Counted from the first letter of the stretch, positions 1 to 8,098 are shown. The stretch is 64,000 nt of DNA from Salinicoccus hispanicus (GCF_009831115.1 NZ_WUUK01000004.1:62001-126000), one strand, 5' to 3'. Notes: generated from the sequence alone by a model not told the origin. Made by a program: numbers and translations.

Positions 1-286
1 AGTAAGTGTACTCAACTTAGGCGTTATTCTTGGTACTTTTCTTTCCTTAACGCTTGGAGGAATGATTCGATTTTCCAAAATTCATCTCCATCTTGCTCTC
101 CTGGCACTTGCAGGAGGTTTGCTTATGGGATACGGAGCCACTATATCCTTTGGAGCAAACATTGGTGCTTATTTCAGTGGTATCGCTTCTTTTAGTCTGC
201 ATGCCTGGATCTGGGCGGTGATGGCAATTATGGGTGTGAACGCGGCCTATATGGTGGGAAAGAAACTTAACCTTGTATCGAAATAG
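1..286 (+). CDS. YeeE/YedE family permease, C-terminal fragment
   Basis: The open frame runs in from the left edge (first whole codon at base 2), so only the last ~95 residues of a YeeE/YedE (TsuA-like) inner-membrane permease are present. Members of this family import thiosulfate or other small sulfur compounds. What is visible is two hydrophobic segments around the family signature GYGATISFGANIGAYF and SLHAW, closely matching the complete paralogue at 62470-63723 (GYGARLAFGCNIGAYF). The signature cysteine of the paralogue is alanine here (GCA codon at the GAN position), so transport by this copy may differ. An internal ATG at 62 is in frame but is not the gene start. Confidence 0.8.
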   Translation, partial: VSVLNLGVILGTFLSLTLGGMIRFSKIHLHLALLALAGGLLMGYGATISFGANIGAYFSGIASFSLHAWIWAVMAIMGVNAAYMVGKKLNLVSK

Positions 287-460
287 CAAAGAAAGTAACG
301 CCTAAGAAAAAAAATATAGTCATTGTTTATGAGAAACGAATGATTGCGGAAGAATACTCAATAAAAAATTATCGGAAATATGGTTATTATTGTAATAATC
401 ACAGTATAAATTGATATCTTGAAAACTATTATAAATAATTGAATAGATGGGAGGTTCGGG

Positions 461-1081
461 ATGAATATTTTGATTTTAGGAGCAACTGGGCGAGTCGGCA
501 GCCATATACTTGAATCCGCACTTGATGGAAACCATCATGTTACGGTATTGGTACGTGATGCCGATAAAGTCCAGGCGCAAAATAGAAATTTGATAGTTAA
601 AGAAGGAAATGTATTAACCAGATCAGACATTCTGAATGCGATAGCGGGTATGGATATGGTAATTAGTGCACTTGGTACAGATGGCACCACGACACTCTCA
701 GAGAGCATGCCGGCTATTATAAAAGCGATGGAAGATGAGGGTATAGAACGAATCATTACTATTGGCACTGCAGGCATTCTGAACAGCAGAACCGAGTCCG
801 GAAAATTGCGTTATCAATCGAATGAGTCAAAAAGAAGAACAACGCGAGCAGCTAAAGAGCATCACAAAGCCTTTGAGTTACTTGAAAACTCAAGTCTTGA
901 TTGGACAATCGTCTGCCCTACCTATCTGCCGGACGGTAAACATACAAGTAAATACCGAATAGAACGTGACTTTCTTCCCGAAAAAGGTGAAATGATTTCC
1001 GTTCCTGATACAGCAGAATTTACATATAATCAGATAGCAGAGAATAGATATGTAAAAGCACGCGTAGGCATTGCTTATTAA
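461..1081 (+). CDS. NAD(P)-binding NmrA/SDR-like oxidoreductase
   Basis: A 206-residue cytoplasmic protein with an N-terminal Rossmann fold. The dinucleotide motif GATGRVG (residues 7-13) follows the first beta strand, as in atypical short-chain dehydrogenases of the NmrA/YwnB/HSCARG type, which bind NAD(P)(H) and often act as redox sensors or flavin/quinone reductases. The length fits the short bacterial members. A GGGAGG ribosome binding site lies eight bases before the ATG. It is followed after 61 bases by an RluA-type gene on the same strand, but the two have no obvious functional link. The substrate cannot be told from sequence. Confidence 0.8.
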   Translation: MNILILGATGRVGSHILESALDGNHHVTVLVRDADKVQAQNRNLIVKEGNVLTRSDILNAIAGMDMVISALGTDGTTTLSESMPAIIKAMEDEGIERIITIGTAGILNSRTESGKLRYQSNESKRRTTRAAKEHHKAFELLENSSLDWTIVCPTYLPDGKHTSKYRIERDFLPEKGEMISVPDTAEFTYNQIAENRYVKARVGIAY

Positions 1082-1142
1082 TCACTTAGTTGATGGCACG
1101 CTTGTAGTAAAGAAGAATATAAGATGAAAAAGGAAGTTTATA

Positions 1143-2027
1143 ATGAATAAAAAAGAAAAATCAAATGGACAGGATCAAGAATGGATCGTTAAAGAATCGA
1201 CCGAATTGCTGAAGTTCTTATTCGAAGTGATGTCTTCACGTAGTCGGAAGGCTGTGAAAGAAACACTGAGCCGAGGAAAAGTTTTTGTAAACGGTGAAGG
1301 GACAACTCAATTCAATGACAAACTCGAACCGGGAGATCGTGTTGAAATACGTTCTGCATCTAAAAATATAAAACTTAGAGGCATTAAAATTTTCCATGAA
1401 GACGAAGATGTGATCGTTATTGAAAAAGACGCTGGTCTACTTTCAATCGCATCGGAGAAAGAGCAGCAGATGACTGCCTATCGCCAACTGTCGGATTATG
1501 TGCAGAGCATCAATCCTAGAAACCGTATTTTTGTCGTGCATCGACTGGATCGTGAAACTTCCGGAATCATGATATTTGCGAAGAATAAGCAAGTACAGCA
1601 GAAGTTACAGGATAACTGGAAAGATATTGTTTCTGAACGAACATACATCGCCCTTGTTGAAGGAAAAGTAGCTAAAGGTGGTAAAATCACTTCCTGGCTG
1701 ACAGAGAATAAAGAGTTGATAATGCGTTCGAGTAAACATCCGAATAACGGTAAAAAGGCGATTACCCATTATAAAGCACTAAAGTTCAATGGAAATCTAT
1801 CATTACTGGAAATCAACTTGGAAACAGGGCGTAAAAATCAGATCCGTGTCCATATGCAAGACTTGGGCCATCCGATTGTCGGGGATAAAAAATACGGATC
1901 ACGCAGTAATCCCATCAAAAGGGTTGGACTGCATGCCCATGTCATTGCATTCAAACATCCGAAGTCAGGGGAACCCTTGCGATTTGAATCGAAAATTCCA
2001 ACGGAGTTTATGCGAGGCTTTAGATAA
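1143..2027 (+). CDS. RluA family RNA pseudouridine synthase
   Basis: A 294-residue enzyme that isomerises uridine to pseudouridine in rRNA or tRNA. An N-terminal S4 RNA-binding segment (about residues 20-70, with SRGKVFVNG and GDRVEI) is followed by the catalytic domain. This domain holds the RluA motif HRLDRETSGI (about residues 135-144), whose Asp is the catalytic nucleophile, and the C-terminal signature GRKNQIRVHM. The Staphylococcaceae have several RluA paralogues (RluB-, RluD- and YjbO-like), and the target site cannot be assigned here. A GGAAG ribosome binding site precedes the ATG, and a strong hairpin follows the stop at 2067-2110. Confidence 0.9.
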   Translation: MNKKEKSNGQDQEWIVKESTELLKFLFEVMSSRSRKAVKETLSRGKVFVNGEGTTQFNDKLEPGDRVEIRSASKNIKLRGIKIFHEDEDVIVIEKDAGLLSIASEKEQQMTAYRQLSDYVQSINPRNRIFVVHRLDRETSGIMIFAKNKQVQQKLQDNWKDIVSERTYIALVEGKVAKGGKITSWLTENKELIMRSSKHPNNGKKAITHYKALKFNGNLSLLEINLETGRKNQIRVHMQDLGHPIVGDKKYGSRSNPIKRVGLHAHVIAFKHPKSGEPLRFESKIPTEFMRGFR

Positions 2028-2066
2028 GTCTACTTGATGCTTTTTCAATTTAATAATCAGTTAATA

Positions 2067-2110
2067 AATAACCCGTATGATCTGAACTTCTCCAGATCAT
2101 ACGGGTTATT
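2067..2110. terminator. Bidirectional hairpin terminator between rluA-type gene and sceD
   Basis: A perfect 18-bp stem (2067-2084 with 2093-2110) with an 8-base loop lies between the convergent stops at 2027 and 2126. A-rich and T-rich flanks on either side suit termination in both directions. Confidence 0.85.
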
Positions 2111-2125
2111 AGTTAATCTAAAATT

Positions 2126-2851
2126 TTACCACCAGTTATTTTGCGCACGGAATTCCATTGCAGCTTCTACAGAACCGTAACGTTCTTGAGCGTAGTTGAT
2201 CATGCCCTTAGTCTGTGTTTCAACAGAACCTGTTCCCCATGCTTCTTTTGTTTGTCCAAGACCTTGGTAGCCGAGTGGATTGACTGCATTCGGGTTACCA
2301 CTTGATTCTGGCATAACAATATTTGTCCACATTGCTTGTGTACCGCCAGCAGCGAGGAATTGCTCTTTAGTGGAACCATTGTTTGATTGCTGTGGTGCAG
2401 CTGCTTGAGCAGTTTCAGGCTGTGCCTGGGTGTTGGATACTTCTTGTACATTGTACTCAGGCTCTGGTTCCTGTACTTGAACTTCTTGTTGTACAGGTTC
2501 TTGAACTTCCTGCTGTACTGGTTGTTGTACAGATTCCTGCACTTGAACTTCTTGCTCTACAGGCTCTTGTACCTGAACTTCTTGTTGTGGTTGAACATCA
2601 TTGTGGCCATTGTAGGACCATGTGTAGCTCGTACCATTTGATTCAAAGCTGTAGTTTACACCGTTAAGTGTGAAGTCGTAGTCATATACACCTTCATGAA
2701 TTGGCGCATTGTTCAGTTCGCTGGAGTTCGCTAGAGCCATTTCTGCGAGTTCCTGTTTATTGATTTCAGAAGCGTCCGCAGTTTGACCAGACGTGATACC
2801 AGTGATACCGAGACCCAGTGCTAGAGTTGTAGTTAAAATTGTTTTCTTCAT
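2126..2851 (-). CDS. sceD: SceD-like lytic transglycosylase
   Basis: A secreted 241-residue peptidoglycan-cleaving enzyme of the staphylococcal SceD/IsaA family, involved in cell separation and wall turnover. It has a Sec signal peptide (residues 1-27, ending ADA), then the family N-domain with TSYTWSYNGHND (about 74-85). A low-complexity linker of repeated EVQVQEP/PVQQ units spans 87-132. The catalytic domain (about 160-241) contains the signature MPESSGNPNAVNP, where E182 is the expected catalytic acid, and ends in NNWW. GGAGG precedes the ATG. The Pro/Gln/Val linker replaces the Ser-rich linker I know from S. aureus SceD. WalKR control is known for the family, but no clean WalR box is visible here. 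Confidence 0.92.
   Translation of the reverse strand: MKKTILTTTLALGLGITGITSGQTADASEINKQELAEMALANSSELNNAPIHEGVYDYDFTLNGVNYSFESNGTSYTWSYNGHNDVQPQQEVQVQEPVEQEVQVQESVQQPVQQEVQEPVQQEVQVQEPEPEYNVQEVSNTQAQPETAQAAAPQQSNNGSTKEQFLAAGGTQAMWTNIVMPESSGNPNAVNPLGYQGLGQTKEAWGTGSVETQTKGMINYAQERYGSVEAAMEFRAQNNWW
2456..2593 (-). repeat. In-frame EVQVQEP / PVQQ coding repeat in sceD
   Basis: About seven degenerate repeats of 5-9 codons (variants of QEVQVQEP, QEPVQQ and QESVQQP) encode the linker of the SceD-like protein (residues 87-132). At the DNA level the units are near-identical stretches of cttcttgtacaggttc type, so length variation by slippage is plausible. Confidence 0.8.
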
Positions 2852-3080
2852 AATTATTTCATCCTCCAGATAAATTTATATAGGTGTTTTTTGATTTGTT
2901 GAGTCATGTCGTTTTCAAGCCTTATTTTTTAAGACAAGACACACTATAACACGAATTTATCTGTAGGGTGTTACAGGCTAATAATAACAAGGTTACAATT
3001 AGTATCAGTGATTGTAATATTGATATCTGTTTGTATTATTTCTGAATAATTGCTTAAGGTTCACGGTTTGGACATAATAG

Positions 3081-3109
3081 TCCCCTTCTCAATTGAAGCT
3101 GTAAGGGGA
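3081..3109 (-). terminator. Weak hairpin after the DUF3021 gene
   Basis: A 7-bp stem (TCCCCTT at 3081-3087 with AAGGGGA at 3103-3109) lies just beyond the stop of the 3116-3502 gene. It lacks a good T-tract, so termination is only suggested. Confidence 0.35.
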
Positions 3110-3115
3110 TTCAAA

Positions 3116-3502
3116 TCATTTCTTGTTTAAAATTTGGTTGATCAATTTGGAGTCTCTTGCTGAAAGAAGATAATTAACTGCAGATATTAGTAGCATTATT
3201 AGAAATATGGATAAACCAAAATTGAGAATCTCAAGGAAAGATATTTCCAACCAGCCATGATAGATGTTAACGATCGTAAAAGCAGCGATGCCTACTCCGA
3301 ATTGTACAGCGTATCTTGCAAGCGATGCCCAATTGAAATGATGCACGATTGTTGCTGCACCAATCGCAGCTGATGCAACCCACACACTATAAATGCGTTC
3401 TACCTGAACATTTTCTACAGGACCATAAGTGACTAAAATAATCAGATAGATGAAACTCCCGATACACATTGATGCCAATACATAAGAAATTAAACTTTTC
3501 AT
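3116..3502 (-). CDS. DUF3021 family membrane protein
   Basis: A 128-residue protein with four hydrophobic segments (about residues 7-27, 42-60, 66-85 and 93-115). It matches the DUF3021 layout of small four-helix membrane proteins, which are almost always encoded directly after a LytTR DNA-binding protein, as here (11 bases after 3514-3969). In that family pair the membrane protein is thought to modulate the LytTR regulator, but its stimulus is unknown. AGGAGG precedes the ATG. Confidence 0.8.
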   Translation of the reverse strand: MKSLISYVLASMCIGSFIYLIILVTYGPVENVQVERIYSVWVASAAIGAATIVHHFNWASLARYAVQFGVGIAAFTIVNIYHGWLEISFLEILNFGLSIFLIMLLISAVNYLLSARDSKLINQILNKK

Positions 3503-3513
3503 TTCGCTACCTC

Positions 3514-3969
3514 CTATATTCCTAATTTTTCTTTCAACTGAGAAACATATCTTCTGGATATACTTGTTTTCATTCCATTGGATAAATGTGAGAGCAGGTT
3601 TCCGGAAAAATGTGCTTCCACTCTTTTTATTTTATGGACGTTCAATATAGAAGATTTGGATACTTGAATAAATGATTCTCTAGGTAGACTTTCATAAAAT
3701 GAGGATAAGGATTGTGATGTTTTTATTTCCTCGTCAATCGTGTAGACTGTGAGTTCTTTGTTATAGACTTCAGCAAATACAATATCTGATTTGTCTACAA
3801 TTACATAGCTGTCATCCTGTTTTAAAACCAATGATTTATTATCTTTCGTCATGTTGCTCAGGCTAGACATGACTTTCGAGCCTACTGTATCCGACCGACA
3901 ATGAATGAGAATGTGATCTTCTGACATTGTCTCTTCTATAGATAATTCTATTCTGTATTTTTCATCCAT
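3514..3969 (-). CDS. LytTR-domain DNA-binding regulator
   Basis: A 151-residue transcription regulator without a receiver domain. The C-terminal half (about residues 52-150) is a LytTR domain, with the strand-rich start YVIVDKSDIVFAEVYNKELTVYT, later the motif FIQVSKSSILNVHKIKRV, and the ending SISRRYVSQLKEKLGI. LytTR proteins bind direct repeats upstream of their own operon in many cases. It forms a two-gene unit with the DUF3021 protein. AAGGAG precedes the ATG. No sensor kinase is adjacent, which fits the stand-alone LytTR/DUF3021 class. Confidence 0.88.
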   Translation of the reverse strand: MDEKYRIELSIEETMSEDHILIHCRSDTVGSKVMSSLSNMTKDNKSLVLKQDDSYVIVDKSDIVFAEVYNKELTVYTIDEEIKTSQSLSSFYESLPRESFIQVSKSSILNVHKIKRVEAHFSGNLLSHLSNGMKTSISRRYVSQLKEKLGI

Positions 3970-4116
3970 CTATAAGCTCCTTTTCTCTTTTTTTCTAGTA
4001 TATTGAATAGTCATCGTTTTGTGTGGAAGTTTTCCTAAGTGGTTGTTTTCTCAGCTTGAGAGGTAACGATATTATTGAAATCTATAAGCTCGAGAATAAA
4101 AAGGCCAATACTTAAA

Positions 4117-4149
4117 AGATCAGTCTCCCTATTCCAGGAAGACTGATCT
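4117..4149 (-). terminator. Terminator of the PTS/aldolase operon
   Basis: A 10-bp perfect stem (AGATCAGTCT at 4117-4126 with AGACTGATCT at 4140-4149) is followed on the minus strand by a short T-rich run. It lies about 60 bases beyond the aldolase stop and so ends the seven-gene operon. Confidence 0.8.
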
Positions 4150-4211
4150 GAATTAATTTATTTAGTTCTGTACGAGTCTGTCACAGTAACAATCATGTTT
4201 TAAATACAATT

Positions 4212-5054
4212 CTAGAGTTGGAAAAGCAAAGATTTTTCCTTTACGATTTCTTTAATCTTATCATTTGCAGGATTTAGTAGTTTTCTGAGTGACGTTAAAG
4301 GTGCATCTAGTGCAGGAGGGAAAGTTTCGTTGACGAGTTCAATATATGATTTATTCAATTCAGAACCAACATTGATTTTTTTCATACCTTCACGTACACA
4401 CTTTCTCATATCTTCATCAGAGACGCCAGTTCCTCCATGTAAAACTAAACCTACTTTATCCAGGTTCTCAGATAGAGAACTTAAAAGCTCATAATTTATC
4501 TTAGCCTTCGACTTAAACTGACCGTGTGTTGTTCCAATCGCCACTGCCAGAGCATCAACCTGTGTTTCTTCTACAAAACGTATTGCTTCGTCAATGTCAG
4601 TATATTTTGCTTGTTCTTCATCAATTATTAAACCATCTTCTGCTCCGCCAATACTGCCAACTTCACCTTCTACAGAAACGTTTCTCTTATGCGCGTATTC
4701 GACAATCTCTCTTGTATTACTAATATTTTCTTCAAGAGTCAGACTTGAGCCGTCATACATTACAGATGTGTAACCAGCGTCTACAGCTTCTTTTACTGCA
4801 TTCATATCGGTACAGTGATCTAAGTGCAAACACGCATCAATCTGATATCTATTAGCTAACGTATCCATGGTAGATACTAATAGATCAAATCCAATATATT
4901 TGGCTGTTCCTAAAGAAGTTTGAATAATAATTGGTGATTCTATTTCTTTAGCTCCTAAAAGCATGGAAGGTAGCATTTCCAGACAGTGAACATTAAAAGA
5001 TCCAATAGCTTTCTTGTTATCATACTTATTAAAAAGTGTATTTAGGTTTTCCAT
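4212..5054 (-). CDS. Class II fructose/tagatose-bisphosphate aldolase family protein
   Basis: A 280-residue zinc-dependent aldolase of the FbaA/GatY/KbaY family, which cleaves a ketose 1,6-bisphosphate to dihydroxyacetone phosphate and an aldehyde phosphate. Visible active-site parts are HLDHC (D79 catalytic, H80 zinc), MYDGSSL, VEGEVGSIGG (131-136), GTTHGQF (H177 zinc) and LVLHGGTG (H206 zinc). Length is that of the GatY/KbaY subgroup. It is the last gene of a PTS operon that also encodes a phosphofructokinase homologue, so it probably cleaves the bisphosphate made there. The exact sugar (fructose, tagatose or another ketose) is not determined by these motifs. GGGAG precedes the ATG. Confidence 0.9.
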   Translation of the reverse strand: MENLNTLFNKYDNKKAIGSFNVHCLEMLPSMLLGAKEIESPIIIQTSLGTAKYIGFDLLVSTMDTLANRYQIDACLHLDHCTDMNAVKEAVDAGYTSVMYDGSSLTLEENISNTREIVEYAHKRNVSVEGEVGSIGGAEDGLIIDEEQAKYTDIDEAIRFVEETQVDALAVAIGTTHGQFKSKAKINYELLSSLSENLDKVGLVLHGGTGVSDEDMRKCVREGMKKINVGSELNKSYIELVNETFPPALDAPLTSLRKLLNPANDKIKEIVKEKSLLFQL

Positions 5055-5070
5055 TATAACGACTCCCTTT

Positions 5071-5454
5071 TTAGATTCTGCCTCTCATTACATCTTTTGA
5101 AAGTTGCATGAGTGCATCAATTTTGGTTAGATATTCTTGGACTTCGGCGTCATTTTTTGCTTCAACTGCTTCTTTTCTTTTAATATTGTATAGTTTCATC
5201 AATTCGGTAAAAGAGGACCCCAATGCTTTTTCCTGGGAGATACTTCGTTCATAGTATTCAATGGATTTATCTATATTACCTAATTGATAGTACAATTTTC
5301 CCAATGCGTTCAATGTCTCAGTTAAGTCTTCATCGTCAGAATTCTTCAGTTTTTCTTCATGCTCAATTATCTGTTGCTGTAGAGCTTCTTCATCAATTTC
5401 TACAGTTTCGCTACTGGTCTTCTCTTTGTTTAAAAATTTCTTGAAAATATTCAT
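5071..5454 (-). CDS. Small TPR-like protein in PTS operon
   Basis: A 127-residue acidic soluble protein. The middle (about residues 42-95) reads as helical TPR-like repeats (LNALGKLYYQLGNIDKSIEYYERSI), and the ends are charged and likely helical. I recognise no enzymatic motif. Its place between the EIIC gene (14 bases upstream) and the aldolase gene (16 bases downstream) means it is co-transcribed with the sugar pathway. A scaffold or interaction partner is possible but unproven. The start is taken at 5454, because GGAGAG sits 8 bases before that ATG and only two before the ATG at 5460. Confidence 0.65.
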   Translation of the reverse strand: MNIFKKFLNKEKTSSETVEIDEEALQQQIIEHEEKLKNSDDEDLTETLNALGKLYYQLGNIDKSIEYYERSISQEKALGSSFTELMKLYNIKRKEAVEAKNDAEVQEYLTKIDALMQLSKDVMRGRI

Positions 5455-5468
5455 TTGCATCTCTCCGA

Positions 5469-6752
5469 TCAGTTAAACAAGCTGATTAATGGGTTTATAA
5501 TCCACTCATATAATAGTGCCGCAGTAACTGTATCCACATCCGTAGCAGTCGTGTTTATAAATTCCATATCGTTGAAGATTGGCACCAGTAGTGCGGGTAA
5601 GACCGTAATGAAAATACCGTGGGCTATACCCGATATAATTGTTCCTCTTATACCACCAACGGCGTTTCCGAATATACCTGCAGTTCCGCCTGCAAAGAAG
5701 TTAGTCAACATTCCTGGAAGGAGGACAGGTAAACCGACGAACGGCAATAATATCATTGCAATAACTGTTCCTACTGTGGTCGAAATGAAACCTAGTGTAA
5801 CTGCGGTAGGTGCATAAGGAAATAGCACAGGAGCATCTAATGCCGGCTTTGCGTCAGGTACCAGCTTCAATGCAATTCCTCTAAATGCTGGTACGATCTC
5901 CGCAAGAAGTAAACGGACACCAGATAATAGTACGTAAACACCAACCACAAATTGAACACCTTGCAAGAACGCATGTACAATATAGTTGAGATCATCGCTA
6001 TACTGGCTCGTAAATTCTGGACCAGCGAAAGCGGCTGTAACCATGAATAGTGGTATCATGATTGCACCAACGGCTAGATAAGTGTCTTGTAAAAACGCTA
6101 ATCCTTTAGGGAATTTAATATCTTCGGTAGATTGTGATTTATTTCCGACAAGTTTGGATACTCCAGCAGTAAAAACGTAACCGATTGTACAGAAATGCCC
6201 TAGTGCTATGTCATCCGAACCAGTAATTTTTCTTACAAAAGGTTGAGCGATGGCCGGCATGGCAACTGCAAATACCCCACCTATAATACCTCCAAGTAGT
6301 ATTAGAGGAAATCCTCTTAAGCCACCATAAAACCCAAAAATAGTAGTCATAGTTGCCATCCATAGAAGGGCTTGGCCAGTTAAGAAGATATACTTCCATC
6401 TTGTGAACCTGGCAAGAATGATATTAACTAAGAATATTGCTAAAAAAGTTAACGCAATCTCATTCCCTAATCCTAAATCATTCATTGCCTGTCCATTTAT
6501 AGCTTCAATTGATGGGACGATCCCCTGTGTTCCAAATCCTTCAGAGAATATTTCTCCGAAATATGATAATGTCGAAACTATAATTGAAGAACCGGCGGCT
6601 AGTACGAGAAAACCTAGCATTGTTTTAAAGGTTCCTGAAGCCACCTCACCTCCAGGTTTTTTCTGTAGGAGTAGACCGACCATTGCCACGAGTGCTATTG
6701 TTATTGATGCTTGTGTCAGTATATTATTAACAATGAAATCAACGACTGCCAT
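5469..6752 (-). CDS. PTS EIIC, ascorbate (UlaA/SgaT) family
   Basis: A 427-residue integral membrane permease with about ten hydrophobic segments. It matches UlaA-type EIIC: SGTFKTMLGFLVLAAGS near residue 40, the IFLTGQALLW segment, LLSGVRLLLAEIVPAFRGI in the middle, and LPGMLTNFFAGGTAGIFGN near the end. Together with the EIIA (8091-8540) and EIIB (6805-7095) it completes a three-protein enzyme II that imports and phosphorylates a sugar with phosphate from HPr. UlaA homologues are often called ascorbate-specific, but no ascorbate-6-P lactonase or other Ula enzymes are nearby. A kinase and an aldolase are found instead, so another substrate is likely. GGGGGAG precedes the ATG. Confidence 0.88.
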   Translation of the reverse strand: MAVVDFIVNNILTQASITIALVAMVGLLLQKKPGGEVASGTFKTMLGFLVLAAGSSIIVSTLSYFGEIFSEGFGTQGIVPSIEAINGQAMNDLGLGNEIALTFLAIFLVNIILARFTRWKYIFLTGQALLWMATMTTIFGFYGGLRGFPLILLGGIIGGVFAVAMPAIAQPFVRKITGSDDIALGHFCTIGYVFTAGVSKLVGNKSQSTEDIKFPKGLAFLQDTYLAVGAIMIPLFMVTAAFAGPEFTSQYSDDLNYIVHAFLQGVQFVVGVYVLLSGVRLLLAEIVPAFRGIALKLVPDAKPALDAPVLFPYAPTAVTLGFISTTVGTVIAMILLPFVGLPVLLPGMLTNFFAGGTAGIFGNAVGGIRGTIISGIAHGIFITVLPALLVPIFNDMEFINTTATDVDTVTAALLYEWIINPLISLFN

Positions 6753-6804
6753 GTTTCTCCCCCTTTATTCAAAATTTGTAGACTGTATCTTAAATTAGTT
6801 CCGA

Positions 6805-7095
6805 CTAGATATAGTTGTTCTCCTCCAATACCGGTACCAATTTTTCTTTAATCTCTTTTTTATCAATCAAGTTATTTAGAAATATTAGATGAGAATTCAT
6901 ACCATATCTCTTTACTTGGTCTTCAAAGTTGTTAGCTGCAATAACAATGTCAGCTTGTACGCCCGAAGCAGAAGATATATCCGTATGGTCCAAGGATGCA
7001 TCGAGACCAATCTCTTTGACTACTGATTCCACTGCCATTTCCATAGCAAAACTACTTCCTAGTCCTGCACCACATACCATAAGTATTTTAATCAT
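6805..7095 (-). CDS. PTS EIIB, ascorbate/galactitol type
   Basis: A 96-residue cytoplasmic phosphocarrier. The phosphocysteine loop MVCGAGLGSS places the active Cys at residue 8, as in UlaB/SgaB and GatB. It passes phosphate from EIIA to the incoming sugar at EIIC. The ATG overlaps the stop of the upstream kinase gene (ATGATTAA), which implies translational coupling, and GGGGAG supports the start. EIIC follows 52 bases downstream. Confidence 0.9.
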   Translation of the reverse strand: MIKILMVCGAGLGSSFAMEMAVESVVKEIGLDASLDHTDISSASGVQADIVIAANNFEDQVKRYGMNSHLIFLNNLIDKKEIKEKLVPVLEENNYI

Positions 7096-8098
7096 ATTTT
7101 TTCTCCCCTTCTATAATTAGATCTTTCTTTATAGCTAGTTCCAAAATTTTCTTATTTAGATTATTATTGAAATCTTCATCATTCTTTAGGCTTATTGAAT
7201 GTACTGCGTCATCAACAATTCCGATCATAAACCCTGTATTATCATCCTCAATATGTTCTACAGCAGCCATCCCCATTCTAGTTGCGACCATAGCGTCTTT
7301 AAAAGTTGGGTTTCCTGATCTCATTGAAAAACCGACGATAGATTTTCGCACTCTTATATTTGTGTTCTTTTCTATTTCATCAGCTATTTCAAAAGAAACG
7401 CCTTGCTCTCCTGTTTTATAATTTTCATTTTCATATGCTGCCTCAGAACAGATGATTATAATAGCATCTTGAAACTTCAATTTTTCTTTTATCTTCTCGG
7501 AGATCTTCTCATGATTTACTGGAAATTCGGGAATCAAGGACATATCGGAAGCAGTTGCAATGGCACTGTGCAAAGCTAGGTTTCCGCAGTTTCCACCAAG
7601 TACCTCTACCATAAAAATTCTTCCAGGCATGTTATGTGCTGTATCATGGAGGTCGTGCACAATGCTGGTGACTCTGTTTAAAGCGGTATCGAATCCAATG
7701 GAATACTCACTGCCTCCTACATCATTATCAACTGTCATAGGTATAAAAATTGTTTTCACACCATCTTCTTCAAGCAGCGTAGCTGCCTTTTTTGAACCGT
7801 TTCCTCCGCACACTATCAAGTATTCAAAGTTATTTTCTTGTAACTTCTTCTGTATAAGCTGTCGCCCTTCTTTTGTATAGGGCGCTTTACTTCTGGAGGT
7901 GAGAATCAATTGTTTACCATCCAGGGAGTGGTGACTGCAATGATCTCTGGTGAGTTGAATAGGTTTGGAGTGGATTATTCCGTCAAAACTATTATCGAAC
8001 CCATAAAGATCAATGTTAGCGTTTTTTGATATTACATCTATTACAGAGTTTATCCCTGAGCCATCGCCACCACTACAAATTATTGCTGTCTTATTCAC
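7088..8098 (-). CDS. Divergent 6-phosphofructokinase (PfkA) family sugar-phosphate kinase
   Basis: A 336-residue PfkA-fold protein. Conserved parts are SGGDGSGIN (residues 9-17), LTSRS (R69), the catalytic TVDND (D124, D126), GFDTALN, R160, E219, R251 and R260. By hand alignment to Geobacillus PfkA three active-site residues differ. The Mg/ATP Asp of GGDGS is N100 (GGNGS), the Arg of MGR is G169 (LGG), and the His that grips the 6-phosphate is F257. It is therefore probably a kinase for another ketose 6-phosphate, or uses another donor, making the bisphosphate for the aldolase encoded downstream. The GTG start (AGGAGG before it) overlaps the EIIA stop by eight bases. Confidence 0.82.
   Translation of the reverse strand: MNKTAIICSGGDGSGINSVIDVISKNANIDLYGFDNSFDGIIHSKPIQLTRDHCSHHSLDGKQLILTSRSKAPYTKEGRQLIQKKLQENNFEYLIVCGGNGSKKAATLLEEDGVKTIFIPMTVDNDVGGSEYSIGFDTALNRVTSIVHDLHDTAHNMPGRIFMVEVLGGNCGNLALHSAIATASDMSLIPEFPVNHEKISEKIKEKLKFQDAIIIICSEAAYENENYKTGEQGVSFEIADEIEKNTNIRVRKSIVGFSMRSGNPTFKDAMVATRMGMAAVEHIEDDNTGFMIGIVDDAVHSISLKNDEDFNNNLNKKILELAIKKDLIIEGEKKYD

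Noticed and set aside
16-306. 11-base inverted repeat CTTAGGCGTTA / TAACGCCTAAG flanking the left-edge gene fragment
   Set aside because: The left arm is inside the coding sequence and the arms are 270 bases apart. Most likely chance.
2852-3060. WalR box upstream of sceD
   Set aside because: TGTAAC occurs twice with a 22-base period and TGTTAT in between, but the direct repeat with 5-base spacer needed for WalR is not there.
5469-6752. EIIC of the galactitol (GatC) family
   Set aside because: Motifs such as GTFKTMLGFLVLAAGS and SGVRLLLAEIVPAFRGI align with UlaA rather than GatC, although the EIIB loop is shared by both types.
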